NCBI GenBank assembly: GCA_018712915.1
Contig: DVGC01000014.1
Location: 1 to 54,851 of the forward strand
Length of the DNA: 54,851 nt
Source: Candidatus Copromonas faecavium (nom. illeg.)
GTDB taxonomy: Bacteria > Bacillota > Clostridia > Lachnospirales > Lachnospiraceae
Reading direction: 5' to 3'
This document shows positions 45,795 through 54,263 of the stretch, piece after piece. The number at the start of each line of letters is the position of its first letter. Position 1 is the stretch's first letter. Below the pieces are notes generated by a model that was not told the DNA's origin, searched no databases, and worked only from the letters and a program-made list of their open reading frames with translations. The position numbers and the translations under genes are program-made.

Positions 45795-45960
45795 GTAAGC
45801 AAGTTAAAACTTCGGACAACCATACAAGAATGAATGCCTTGTCCAGATCAATCCATCCCTTACCAGGGAAGCCAGAAAGGTCCTGGATATGAACAAGTCG
45901 AAACGCCATATCCTGGGTGGAATGGTGACGCGAGAAAAGTATTTACATCAGCACAGATAA
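45795..45960 (+). pseudogene. Degenerate spoIIID paralogue (3' half)
   Basis: From 45838 an open frame reads LVQINPSLTREARKVLDMNK and then SKRHILGGMVTREKYLHQHR before a stop at 45958. This aligns residue by residue with the C-terminal half of the intact SpoIIID at 53976-54251 (LIHINPGLAAEARIVLDINK, AERHIRGGLATKEKYEHRL). Upstream, GTAAGCAAG (VSK) matches the recognition-helix region, but the interval is 34 nt instead of 30, a frameshift, and no N-terminal half or start is found. DNA divergence from the intact copy shows an old paralogue rather than a recent duplication. Confidence 0.75.
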
Positions 45961-45987
45961 ATTTTTCAGAGTGTATAAAAGACGTAA

Positions 45988-46033
45988 AACAGAAGCAGAC
46001 AATCTTATGCGAAAATCTCTGCTTCTGTTTTTA
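45988..46033 (+). terminator. Intrinsic terminator after the spoIIID remnant
   Basis: AACAGAAGCAGA (45988-45999) pairs with TCTGCTTCTGTT (46017-46028), followed by TTTTTAT. Ends transcription from the GNAT gene. Confidence 0.88.
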
Positions 46034-46067
46034 TGTTTTGGAATTCATATATTTGAGAGAGTTTTTG

Positions 46068-46096
46068 TTGAACCACTTTTAGTGCCATATTATAAT
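46068..46096 (+). promoter_or_regulatory. Promoter ahead of a micro-ORF
   Basis: TTGAAC (46068-46073), 17-nt spacer, TATAAT (46091-46096). A strong sigma-A promoter with no long ORF directly behind it; transcription would start near 46103. Confidence 0.7.
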
Positions 46097-46130
46097 GAAT
46101 TTATAATGTTTGCCGGATAGGAATGGTAAT

Positions 46131-46205
46131 ATGTTTGAATCATTAGCTGAAAGTATGACTTCTTTGCTTTGTAAGCTGTTGCTGGAGAAGGCAGCGGTAA
46201 TGTAA
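46131..46205 (+). CDS. Putative 24-residue micro-protein
   Basis: ATG 46131 has AGGA 8 nt upstream and lies about 28 nt after the predicted start of the promoter at 46068-46096. The predicted peptide (MFESLAESMTSLLC followed by KLLLEKAAVM) is short, mildly amphipathic and has one cysteine. No family is recognised. It could be a leader peptide, a secreted or membrane-active peptide, or chance. The rest of 46206-46478 is AT-rich, contains a TTGCTAAAGCAA dyad (46273-46284) and a TATGCAAA motif (46300-46307), and carries no other gene I can support. Confidence 0.3.
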   Translation: MFESLAESMTSLLCKLLLEKAAVM

Positions 46206-46478
46206 TATAGAGGGCAAACCGAACAGAAAACAGTCAGCTAATAAAATAAGGGAGCATGTGTAGCAGATACAGTTGCTAAAGCAATTTATTGACAGTTTTT
46301 ATGCAAATGGCAAATATATAGCTGAACTTATGATATATAACTTTGCAGCTTACAACGCCAGAACAAATATACATAAACTTGGAGAACATATGTGAACAGA
46401 TAAAGGCATTTACCATGATAAGCGACTGTCGATTTGATAGAACTGTTTGAGCGCACAAATTGTCTTTAAGGAGCCGAT

Positions 46479-47435
46479 ATGTTTACGAATTATCAATATT
46501 TTTTGGCATTGGCAGAGGAATGCAATATTTCAAAAGCGGCTGATAAATGTTTTATCACCCACCAAAACATGAGCAAGTTCCTTTCCAATCTGGAAAAGGA
46601 GTATGGTGTCCGCCTTTTTGAGCGAAAACCCGTTTTCTCCCTCACGCCGGCAGGAAAGTTGATGTACCATACGCTCCGCCAGATTGAATTGTCCGAGAAA
46701 AATCTCCGGGACCAATATCAGGATATGAGGGATGATAAAAGCGGTGAGATCCTCTTCGGCACAACAGAAGGGCGCTTCCGGATTTTAGTTCCTGACATTC
46801 TCAGCAAATTTAAAGCAGCCTTTCCCGAGGTCCGCCTCCGCGTTGTCAGCGCCGCCTCCCCCGACCTTAGGAAAATGGTTTTGAATAACCAGTTGGATTT
46901 CATGGTGGCAGGTGTCCCTGAAAAAATTCCCCACTCCCTTACTTTTACAGAAGTCCTGCAGGAACGCCTTTATTTAGTCATCAGCGACCAGATGCTGGCA
47001 GAATATCTGCCCCAGCTTTATCCTCAATGCAAAGAGGAACTGCAGGCCGGGGCAGATCTCCGGCTGTTCCAAAAGGTTCCTTTTGCCCTCAATCTTCCGG
47101 ATTATAATTCCTCAAAGCTTTTGGAGCATCACTTGCATGAGCTGGGGCTCACCCTGAACTGCATCCATACATCCAGCCACCCGGATCTCCACCATTTAAT
47201 GTCTGCCAGAGATTACGCCGCAAGCTTTTGCCTGACCATGTACCTGCCGGAAGTATTAAAGTTAAATCGGGAAATAGGAAATAAACTTAATATTTTCCCG
47301 ATTTTGGGGCTAACCCAAACAAACCCGGTAGCTATCTCCTATGCGTCCAACCGTGTTTTTTCCCGCTCCGGGAAAGCTTTTCTCTCCATGCTCCGCCAGC
47401 AATGCAGGCATTTTGCTGAGTATGATTTAAAATGA
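46479..47435 (+). CDS. LysR family transcriptional regulator
   Basis: A 318-aa LTTR. N-terminal winged HTH (residues 1-60: FLALAEECNISKAADKCFITHQNMSKFLSNLEKEYGVRLFER) and a substrate-binding regulatory domain (about 90-300). Its stop overlaps the 3' end of the convergent amidohydrolase operon by 9 bp. Likely regulator of that operon: a TATGCAAA half-site occurs upstream of both lysR and the CoA-transferase promoter. Effector probably a carboxylate of the pathway (inference). Confidence 0.92.
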   Translation: MFTNYQYFLALAEECNISKAADKCFITHQNMSKFLSNLEKEYGVRLFERKPVFSLTPAGKLMYHTLRQIELSEKNLRDQYQDMRDDKSGEILFGTTEGRFRILVPDILSKFKAAFPEVRLRVVSAASPDLRKMVLNNQLDFMVAGVPEKIPHSLTFTEVLQERLYLVISDQMLAEYLPQLYPQCKEELQAGADLRLFQKVPFALNLPDYNSSKLLEHHLHELGLTLNCIHTSSHPDLHHLMSARDYAASFCLTMYLPEVLKLNREIGNKLNIFPILGLTQTNPVAISYASNRVFSRSGKAFLSMLRQQCRHFAEYDLK

Positions 47436-48575
47436 TCGGACCTCATCCAGGAAATCTGCTTGGCGAAAAACAATGTTTCCGTCCTTAATTGTCATTTGAG
47501 GAATCAGCATTTTATCTCCTTCCAGCACCTCATTTTGGAAATCATAAAACTTAATTTTTTTATGGACAGTTTGAAAAACCGCCAGATCCGCGGCCATTCC
47601 CGGCGTCAGGCTTCCTCTGCAGCCATCCATCCCCATAACTTTCGCCGGCACAGATGTGGCCGCACGGATCACTTCCATAAGAGGCATTCCCATATTCCAA
47701 TGACGTGACAGCATATGGGACAGCGAATAAACAGGATACTGGTATGCAGTGCCTGCTGTCATGTCCGTGCTGATGATATCCGGGAAAAAGCCTGATGAAA
47801 TAGCTGTCTGCGCTACTTTATGACTAAAATGGTTCCGGCCGCTGGCGGCATCAAATAAAATGCCCCTCTCCCTTGCGCAGAACACCGCCTGGTCCACCTC
47901 TCCGTGTTCATCTATAATGGTATTCCCCCGTCCTTGGAAAACATGGCAGTAAACATCGCCCGGACGCAGCATGGGGAGAATTTCATCCGCCTTCAAAGGC
48001 ATATTGGTCGTATGGACCACCAGCGGGCAGCCCAAATCTTCCGCCATTCCGATGGCGGCTTCCAGCGTATCTTTCCCATCATCGCCAACCAATTCTTTTG
48101 TAAAACGTATCTTCAGGCCGAGAAGCTCCCCCTGATACCGTTCAAACAGTTCCCTCAGCCTTTCTTTGTTTATATACTTCCTGTGGAGTGTTTCATGGTA
48201 AGCAGACGTAGCCATCCCCGCCGGGCAGATATTGGCAAACGCGCGTATCGTCAGGCGGGAACGGCCGATCACGTCTCTCGAAAATACTGGGTAATTGGAG
48301 CAGCCGGCGCTCCCTGCATCAACCGCGGAAGTTACCCCATTGGGAAACAGGCAGATATCCCCCGGAAGCCCAATATCTGTCCCGCCGTCAAACAAATGCA
48401 GGTGAAAGTCAATGAGGCCCGGGGTAACCAAATACCCCGTCCCGTCAAAGATGGAATCATAATTTTCAGCAGCGGAAGGGAGCGCAATGCGCATCCCTTC
48501 TACCGCAATGTCCCCCACCGAATCTCTTCCTGCGGCAGGATCTATTATTCTGGCATTTTTAATCAGAAGCTTCAT
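47427..48575 (-). CDS. Amidohydrolase/deacetylase (EF_0837/AHA_3915-like)
   Basis: A 382-aa amidohydrolase-superfamily enzyme. DFHLHLFDGG gives the HxH metal pair, LKIRFTKE the probable carboxylated lysine, VVHTTN and CHVFQGRGNT further histidines, and IISTDMTAG the catalytic aspartate. Family members studied elsewhere hydrolyse O-acetyl or N-acyl carboxylates; dihydroorotase-like ring opening is an alternative. Last gene of a five-gene operon, 6 nt after the other amidohydrolase gene. Cytosolic, no signal peptide. Confidence 0.85.
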   Translation of the reverse strand: MKLLIKNARIIDPAAGRDSVGDIAVEGMRIALPSAAENYDSIFDGTGYLVTPGLIDFHLHLFDGGTDIGLPGDICLFPNGVTSAVDAGSAGCSNYPVFSRDVIGRSRLTIRAFANICPAGMATSAYHETLHRKYINKERLRELFERYQGELLGLKIRFTKELVGDDGKDTLEAAIGMAEDLGCPLVVHTTNMPLKADEILPMLRPGDVYCHVFQGRGNTIIDEHGEVDQAVFCARERGILFDAASGRNHFSHKVAQTAISSGFFPDIISTDMTAGTAYQYPVYSLSHMLSRHWNMGMPLMEVIRAATSVPAKVMGMDGCRGSLTPGMAADLAVFQTVHKKIKFYDFQNEVLEGDKMLIPQMTIKDGNIVFRQADFLDEVRSF

Positions 48576-48581
48576 ACTCTT

Positions 48582-49763
48582 TTATTTCTGGCCACCTTTC
48601 ACCCTGCGTCCCTTCTTATAAACCTCTTCCACCTTTCTGGCTGCAGTGGCATGCTCCAGAGGATTTTCCTTCATAAGGATCAGGTCCGCATATTTTCCTG
48701 TTTCAATGGAACCGTACTGCTCGTCAATGCCAAGGCATTTCGCGCTGTTTATGGTAGCCGTTTTCAGCACCTCTGCCGTTTTCATGCCGTACCTCTCCAT
48801 CAGTTCCATCTCGTAGAGGGAGTCATTTTGGATTCCTGTGTCCGTCCCGTTTGCGAGCTTTACACCCTTCTCCATCATAAGGCGGAAGGAATCAATGTGC
48901 CGCTCCCCCAAGCGCATCCGGTCAATTTTAGACTGGGGCGCCCCGCTTTTTATGGCGTTTTCCAATACCTTAATCCTCGTACATATGGTTGGCACGACAA
49001 AGATTCCCTTTTCCACAATCTGGTCAATCACTTCCGGGGCATCTACGAGAAAGTCCCCATGTTCGATGCAGTCAATGCCTGCATCTACACAATACCGGAT
49101 CGCCTGTACGCCCTGTGCGTGCGCCGTAACTTTTTTATTCAGCCGGTGAGCTTCCGTGACCATAGCCAAAATTTCTTCCCTGCTGAACTGCTCGCTTCCC
49201 GGCGCGCATCCTGGAGTATGATAGCCTCCCGTTGCCATAATTTTAATGATGTCCGCGCCGTTCTTTACCTGTTCCCTTACTGCCTTCACCACTTCGTCCA
49301 CACCGTCGCACTCCCTCGCGGCAATCCAGGCATGTCCTCCTGTCATAGAAATCATGTGTCCGCTGGCCTTCATTTCCGGTCCTTCAATCCTGCCGCTGTT
49401 TACCGCGTCCCGGATTTTAATGTCCGTAAAATTATGGCCGCCCATGTCGCGGAAACAAGTAATCCCCTGATAAAGCAGGCGTTTTAAATTCTCCATTGCC
49501 CGGAACACCAATTCTTCCGTTCCCACATTTACCATGCTGGCAATCGGGTCAGAACCATCCATATCCATAAGAATATGTACATGGCAGTCAATGATTCCCG
49601 GCATCATATAAAATCCTGTCCTGTCTTCTGTTTCTGCGGTTTCTTCCGGTGCGTCCGGCCCCACATAGCCGATCTTCTCATCTTGGATCTGTACCCACCA
49701 ATTCTGGTTCAATACACCATTCTCCACATCGACCACATTTGTCTTGATCCATTTTTCGCTCAT
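48582..49763 (-). CDS. Amidohydrolase family protein (imidazolonepropionase/Xaa-Lys-Arg dipeptidase-like)
   Basis: A 393-aa metal-dependent hydrolase. DCHVHILMD (HxH), ADIIKIMATGG (carboxylated lysine), VTAHAQG, CIEHGDF and NGTDTGIQND (catalytic aspartate) complete a binuclear site. The GGHAW loop near residue 140 is typical of the Sgx9260/Cc2672 prolidase-like group acting on N-acyl or Xaa-amino-acid bonds. No signal peptide. 17 nt after the transporter gene. It likely releases a carboxylic acid from a conjugate before CoA activation; inference from context. Confidence 0.85.
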   Translation of the reverse strand: MSEKWIKTNVVDVENGVLNQNWWVQIQDEKIGYVGPDAPEETAETEDRTGFYMMPGIIDCHVHILMDMDGSDPIASMVNVGTEELVFRAMENLKRLLYQGITCFRDMGGHNFTDIKIRDAVNSGRIEGPEMKASGHMISMTGGHAWIAARECDGVDEVVKAVREQVKNGADIIKIMATGGYHTPGCAPGSEQFSREEILAMVTEAHRLNKKVTAHAQGVQAIRYCVDAGIDCIEHGDFLVDAPEVIDQIVEKGIFVVPTICTRIKVLENAIKSGAPQSKIDRMRLGERHIDSFRLMMEKGVKLANGTDTGIQNDSLYEMELMERYGMKTAEVLKTATINSAKCLGIDEQYGSIETGKYADLILMKENPLEHATAARKVEEVYKKGRRVKGGQK

Positions 49764-49780
49764 CTTTCTCCTCCTGTTCT

Positions 49781-51199
49781 TTAAAATGGCCCATAATTTA
49801 TTTTCACTGCGACGGCAATAAAGACCATTCCAATCACTGCCAGCGCCAAAAACAGCTTGTAAACAAATTTAAACCAGATTCCATATGGTATTTTGCCAAT
49901 CGCCAGATTTGCCATGAGAAGTCCCAGTGTCGGGACAATCGCACAGGAAAGCCCCTGGCCAATTTGGAAAATAAAAATAATAATCTGCCGATTGATCCCA
50001 AGGAGATCCGCAATCGGGATCAAAATTGGCATAACAGCAGCGGCCTGGCCGGAACCAGAAGGAATAAAAAGGCTGATCACAAATAAAACCGGAAGAAGGA
50101 TCACCGCCACTGCGGCCGCAGGAAGATTGGTTCCCTGCAGCGCTGCCACCAGCCCATTGATGACTGTATCCAAAATATTTCCCTTCGTGAGCACAATCAT
50201 AATCCCATTGGCAAATCCTATGGCAAGAGCCGCAAACATCATTCCTCTCGCGCCTTTTATGAAATTGTCACAAATCTCATTTAACGACATACGTGCCAGC
50301 AGACCGGAAAGAATCCCCATTCCCACAAATAAAGCGGCCATGGTGTTAAAAGAAATCTGCCATTGGATGCAGCCTGCCACCAAAAGGACAATAGACGCGG
50401 CAAATACACAGAGAATTACAGCTTGGATTTTCGTGATCCCCCCAAAATCATCATCACTTTTCTTTTCTATCTGAAAAGTATCGCCAACCAAGCTTTTTGA
50501 CGGGTCCTGATAGATTCGGTTGCAGTAAGAAATTAAATACAGCAGTGCCGCAGCAAGGACCACGCACCAAAAGACAATCCTGTAAGCAATCCCGGATAAA
50601 GGCGGAAGCTGGGCCATTTCCTGACCGATTCGAACGGTATAAGGGCCAATGGCGGCGCCTGCATAGCCGGAAGCCATGGCTAAAATTGGGATCGCCACCC
50701 CCACCAGCGCATCATATCCCAGTCCCACTGCCATTGTCACAAGAATCGGTGTGAATGCAAGCATCTCCGCAGACATCCCAAAAGTAGACGCACACAAAGA
50801 CAGGAGGACAGTCATGGCAATAACAATTAAGATTCTCTTCTCCCGATACTTTTTCAGCACCTGGTTAATCCCGGCACGCATGGCTCCCGTTTCCTCTAAA
50901 ATTCCAAACCCTCCGCCCATAAGGAGGACAAAGAAAATAATGCTGGCGGAGCCCACACAGCCTTCGGGCAGGCACTGAATCGCTTCCACAAGATTAACCG
51001 GCGTTCTTTCTGTCGTATGATAAGAACCAGTTTCGACCATTGTAATCCCTGTTGTTTCATCCGTCACCCGGTTAAAATTCCCCGCCGGCAAAATATAGCT
51101 GGCTGCCGCTCCCAGTAAAACAAAGATAACCAAAATCGCCAAGGGATGAGGAATCTGATTTAAAATTCTCTCCCCAATACTTTTCTTTTCCCCATTCAT
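49781..51199 (-). CDS. YfcC family (DcuC/ArcD-like) carboxylate or amino-acid transporter
   Basis: A 472-aa polytopic membrane protein with about 12 helices. It has the YfcC-type N-terminus (IPHPLAILVIFVLLGAAASYILPAGNFNRVTDETTG) and internal IPSGSGQAAAVMPILIPIADLLGINRQ, a conserved Ser/Gly transport motif of the IT superfamily. It probably imports the acid or its conjugate, driven by a cation gradient. Third gene of the operon. Confidence 0.87.
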   Translation of the reverse strand: MNGEKKSIGERILNQIPHPLAILVIFVLLGAAASYILPAGNFNRVTDETTGITMVETGSYHTTERTPVNLVEAIQCLPEGCVGSASIIFFVLLMGGGFGILEETGAMRAGINQVLKKYREKRILIVIAMTVLLSLCASTFGMSAEMLAFTPILVTMAVGLGYDALVGVAIPILAMASGYAGAAIGPYTVRIGQEMAQLPPLSGIAYRIVFWCVVLAAALLYLISYCNRIYQDPSKSLVGDTFQIEKKSDDDFGGITKIQAVILCVFAASIVLLVAGCIQWQISFNTMAALFVGMGILSGLLARMSLNEICDNFIKGARGMMFAALAIGFANGIMIVLTKGNILDTVINGLVAALQGTNLPAAAVAVILLPVLFVISLFIPSGSGQAAAVMPILIPIADLLGINRQIIIFIFQIGQGLSCAIVPTLGLLMANLAIGKIPYGIWFKFVYKLFLALAVIGMVFIAVAVKINYGPF

Positions 51200-51215
51200 A
51201 ATCCTTCCTCCCCAG

Positions 51216-52160
51216 TTATTTTATTGTCTGGCCTTCCGGCTTCATAAGAAGTATATCCTTCGCCTTTCCTGCTTTCAATACACAGCTGGATGCAGGATGC
51301 CCCAAAAGCGATTCCGCCCTGTGCCCAACTTCCATCGCACAGTCCAAATCGATCCCTGTTTCTATCCCCATTTCCTCACACATGTGGAGGACATCCTCCG
51401 TCGCCACGTTTCCTGCAGCCCCCGGTACAAACGGGCACCCTCCGGTTCCGGCGAAACTGGTATCAAACTGGGCAAATCCAAGCTGCATGGCCGTAAGAAT
51501 ATTCGCAATCCCCAAGCCTCTCGTATTATGGAAATGGAGCCACCAGTTCACCTGCGGATAATTTTCTTTCATCTTCAGGCAGATATCATAAACTTGGGAC
51601 GGGTAAGCCATTCCAGAAGCATCCGAAAGGCTGATTTCCGTGATTCCGGCGTTCAAATAGGCCTCTACAATTTCCTGTACATTTCCAATGGGGATTTCCT
51701 CGTCCCAAGGAGACCCAAAAGCCATAGAAATGGAACCAGAAACTTCGATTCCCGCTGCTCCGGCCCTGTCTACGCACTCTCCGAACCTGGCGACGCTCTG
51801 GGCCGGCGTACAATTTAAATTTGCGAGATTATGGGAAACACTGGCTGATACATTTAATTTTATTTTTTTACATCCGCAGGCTTCTGCACGTTCCACCCCC
51901 TTCACATTCGCCACCAGCGCGCGGTATTCCACACCATCCCGTTTTTTCATTCTCATAAATAGCTGGTCCGTATCTGCCATTTGCGGGACAGCACGGGGAC
52001 CGACAAAGCTTCCCACCTCAATCACAGGAAAGCCTGCGGCCTGTACTCCGTCCAGCAGCTCCATTTTCTCATCCGCAGTCAAGATTTTCTTCTCATTCTG
52101 GAGCCCATCCCGAAGGCCCACTTCGCACAAGCGAACCTTTTTTATTAACTCAAATGCCAT
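51216..52160 (-). CDS. Hydroxymethylglutaryl-CoA lyase family protein
   Basis: A 314-aa TIM-barrel lyase that, in characterised relatives, splits 3-hydroxy-3-methylglutaryl-CoA into acetyl-CoA and acetoacetate. EVGLRDGLQNEKKI at residues about 13-26 (catalytic Arg-Asp), HFHNTRG (metal histidines) and the signature GTGGCPFVPGAAGNVATED with the catalytic cysteine are all present. GGGAGG precedes ATG 52160. Directly after a class III CoA-transferase gene (10-nt gap), which would make its CoA-thioester substrate. Related hydroxyacyl-CoA substrates remain possible. Confidence 0.88.
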   Translation of the reverse strand: MAFELIKKVRLCEVGLRDGLQNEKKILTADEKMELLDGVQAAGFPVIEVGSFVGPRAVPQMADTDQLFMRMKKRDGVEYRALVANVKGVERAEACGCKKIKLNVSASVSHNLANLNCTPAQSVARFGECVDRAGAAGIEVSGSISMAFGSPWDEEIPIGNVQEIVEAYLNAGITEISLSDASGMAYPSQVYDICLKMKENYPQVNWWLHFHNTRGLGIANILTAMQLGFAQFDTSFAGTGGCPFVPGAAGNVATEDVLHMCEEMGIETGIDLDCAMEVGHRAESLLGHPASSCVLKAGKAKDILLMKPEGQTIK

Positions 52161-52170
52161 TTTATCCTCC

Positions 52171-53358
52171 CTAAATCACTCCATTTTCCTGAAGTGCCTT
52201 AAGCTTTTCGTCGTCATATCCCAACAAATCCTGATAGACCTCCTGATTAAAGGAACCCACCGGCTGTCCAATCCATTTAATGGTTCCCGGGGTCTTCGAC
52301 AGTATCGGGCACACAGACGCTATATGGACTTTTCCAAAATCCGGGCTGTCAAATTCCACCAGATTGTGCCTAGCCTGATACTGAGGATCCTCCCATATGT
52401 CCGCAATGCTGTAAATCGGCCCCAGTGCCACCTTATTCGCGTTGCATTTTTCCATAACTTCCCGGTAATCATGGGAGGAAAACCATTGCGCTGTTTCCTG
52501 CATGATGAATGCCTCATTGGCAAACCGGTCGGCCATATCCGGATATTTTTCATACAGGTCCGGCCGTTCCATCGCCTGTGTCAGATATTTAAAAGCATTA
52601 TTTGTACTGCATGCAAGCATGACCCACTTCTGGTCTTTTGTCAGGAACTTTCCTCCGGGGACAGAAGCGCCGTCCATCCTAGCTTTCCTCTCCCTCACCT
52701 TTCCATTGATATCATAATCCGCGATCAAACTATCCTGCATCCGGAACAAGCCTTCATATAAGCTGACGTCAATCTCCTGCCCTTCCCCGCTTTCCGCGTC
52801 CCGGTAGTATAAAGCCAAAAGTGTTCCAATGGCCGCATTCAAGCCTGCCACATAATCCGCAAGGGAAAAGCTTGGGCTTACCGGCGGCTTATCCGGATAC
52901 CCTTGAGTATAGGTTACACCCGCGAAGCCCGTCAACGGTCCTCCAAACCCGGATAATTCTTTATTGGGCCCCGTCTGGCCATAACCGGTTACGTGGGTCA
53001 CGATGATTTGGGGATTCGCTTTTTTTAATTCTTCATACCCCAGTCCCCATTTTTCAAACGTGCCCGTCCGAAAGTTTTCGATGACTACATCTGATTCCCG
53101 AACCAGGTCAAGGAAGATTTCTTTTGCCTCCGGCTTATGGAAATCCAATGTCACACATCGTTTATTTCTCCCCATGCTGGGCCAGCGGATGCTTTTTCCA
53201 TCCTTGCTTCTTGGCCCCATCGACCGGAAATTATCCCCTTTGCCCGGCTGTTCTACTTTAATTACATCAGCGCCAAACTCCGATAAAATACTTGCGCAAT
53301 ACGGCCCTGCAATGACATTTGCCGCGTCAATGACGCGGATCCCTTTTAATGCTTCCAT
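52171..53358 (-). CDS. CaiB/BaiF (class III) CoA-transferase
   Basis: A 395-aa formyl-CoA-transferase-family enzyme that moves CoA from a donor such as succinyl-CoA or acetyl-CoA to a carboxylic acid. LKGIRVIDAANVIAGPYCASILSEFGADVIKVE is the canonical N-terminus; VSPSFSLADYVAGLNAAIGTL contains the probable nucleophilic aspartate; GGKFLTKDQKWVMLACST follows. First gene of the five-gene operon; only class III CoA-transferase here, paired with an HMG-CoA lyase, so HMG or a related branched hydroxy-diacid is the likely acceptor. Confidence 0.9.
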   Translation of the reverse strand: MEALKGIRVIDAANVIAGPYCASILSEFGADVIKVEQPGKGDNFRSMGPRSKDGKSIRWPSMGRNKRCVTLDFHKPEAKEIFLDLVRESDVVIENFRTGTFEKWGLGYEELKKANPQIIVTHVTGYGQTGPNKELSGFGGPLTGFAGVTYTQGYPDKPPVSPSFSLADYVAGLNAAIGTLLALYYRDAESGEGQEIDVSLYEGLFRMQDSLIADYDINGKVRERKARMDGASVPGGKFLTKDQKWVMLACSTNNAFKYLTQAMERPDLYEKYPDMADRFANEAFIMQETAQWFSSHDYREVMEKCNANKVALGPIYSIADIWEDPQYQARHNLVEFDSPDFGKVHIASVCPILSKTPGTIKWIGQPVGSFNQEVYQDLLGYDDEKLKALQENGVI

Positions 53359-53395
53359 TTTTCCCCTCTTTTCATCTGGCTATGTAAGCTCATTA

Positions 53396-53477
53396 TTTTT
53401 CACAAAAACATAGTAACATTAGAATACATTTTGTGAAAAGCATACAATTTTTACCATATGCAAAAAAAATTTGCATA
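53396..53477 (-). promoter_or_regulatory. Control region of the CoA-transferase operon with two dyads
   Basis: Minus-strand TACTAT (53410-53415) is the best -10; the hexamer 17 nt upstream (TTTCAC) is a poor -35, as in activator-dependent promoters. A perfect dyad TATGCAAA-N5-TTTGCATA (53457-53477) centres near -64, the usual LysR recognition position. A second inverted repeat, TTTTCACAAAA (53397-53407) and TTTTGTGAAAA (53429-53439), flanks the core promoter. Confidence 0.55.
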
Positions 53478-53975
53478 CCATTAGCATACATAGTCAATCT
53501 CCTGAATCTGTCTGTCAGAATAGTTATATTTATGCGTCTACTGAACAAATTCAGATATATCATGCATATTGCGGTTGGATATCATGGTATGGCAAGAAAA
53601 ATCAGGTAGTTTTGCATGTAATTTCGATTTGTAATTTTTTCTATTTAATTAAAACTTCCATGACAATAGCATACAAGTTAAAATTGTGAGAATTTTATTG
53701 CCGTGTCTCTACGGATAAAGATAATCTGCTAAACAGCCGGGAAACACAGCGAGCTTATTTTCGTACACATATGAAAAATCAGTGAACATCTCCAAACATG
53801 CCAAGTTTGGTAAACGGCAGAGCACGTTAAAAAGAAGGGTTTCCAGCCTGGTATATGGATATGGTAAAATTCCGGGAGAATTGCGCCACAGAGAGGAAAG
53901 CACATTCTTTCCTGCAGTGCATAATTTCCCTCTATAAATAATATGATGTAAAAACAAGTATTCCGGGAGAGCTCC
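53478..53975. other. AT-rich intergenic region upstream of spoIIID
   Basis: No gene that I can support. It contains repeated GCATACA words (53484, 53669, and 53440 just to the left), resembling sigma-E type CATACA -10 elements, a small AGGAAAG/CTTTCCT hairpin (53894-53913), and a TATAAATAATATGATG stretch just before the spoIIID RBS. Which of these drives spoIIID is unclear; mother-cell sigma-E control is expected from the family. Confidence 0.4.
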
Positions 53976-54251
53976 GTGAAAGAATATATTGAAGAACGGG
54001 CGATTCAAATTGCAAATTATATTATTGATGAAAACGCAACGGTAAGGCAGACGGCGAAGAAGTTTGGAATTTCAAAATCTACGGTACATAAGGACGTCAC
54101 CGACCGCCTGATCCACATCAACCCCGGCCTGGCTGCCGAAGCGCGTATTGTCTTGGACATTAATAAAGCAGAGCGCCACATCCGCGGCGGACTGGCGACA
54201 AAGGAGAAGTACGAGCACCGGCTGCAGGCCTGCAGCCGGGATGAGCAGTAA
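53976..54251 (+). CDS. spoIIID: Sporulation transcriptional regulator SpoIIID
   Basis: A 91-aa mother-cell DNA-binding protein controlling late sporulation genes. HTH region RQTAKKFGISKSTVHKDV (residues about 28-45) and the conserved C-terminal INPGLAAEARIVLDINKAERHIRGG are complete. The start is GTG 53976, with GGGAGA 5 nt upstream. Confirms an endospore-forming host. A divergent broken paralogue lies 8 kb upstream at 45795-45960. Confidence 0.95.
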   Translation: MKEYIEERAIQIANYIIDENATVRQTAKKFGISKSTVHKDVTDRLIHINPGLAAEARIVLDINKAERHIRGGLATKEKYEHRLQACSRDEQ

Positions 54252-54263
54252 GACCGGCAGGCA

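Noticed and set aside
47904..49487. 527-codon plus-strand frame opposite the amidohydrolase genes
   Set aside because: Antisense to two genes with intact catalytic motifs; no RBS or recognisable domain.
45795..54251. Whether the two spoIIID-like sequences are direct repeats marking a recent insertion
   Set aside because: The nucleotide sequences have diverged strongly and no exact short duplication is seen at the edges, so a recent transposition is not supported.
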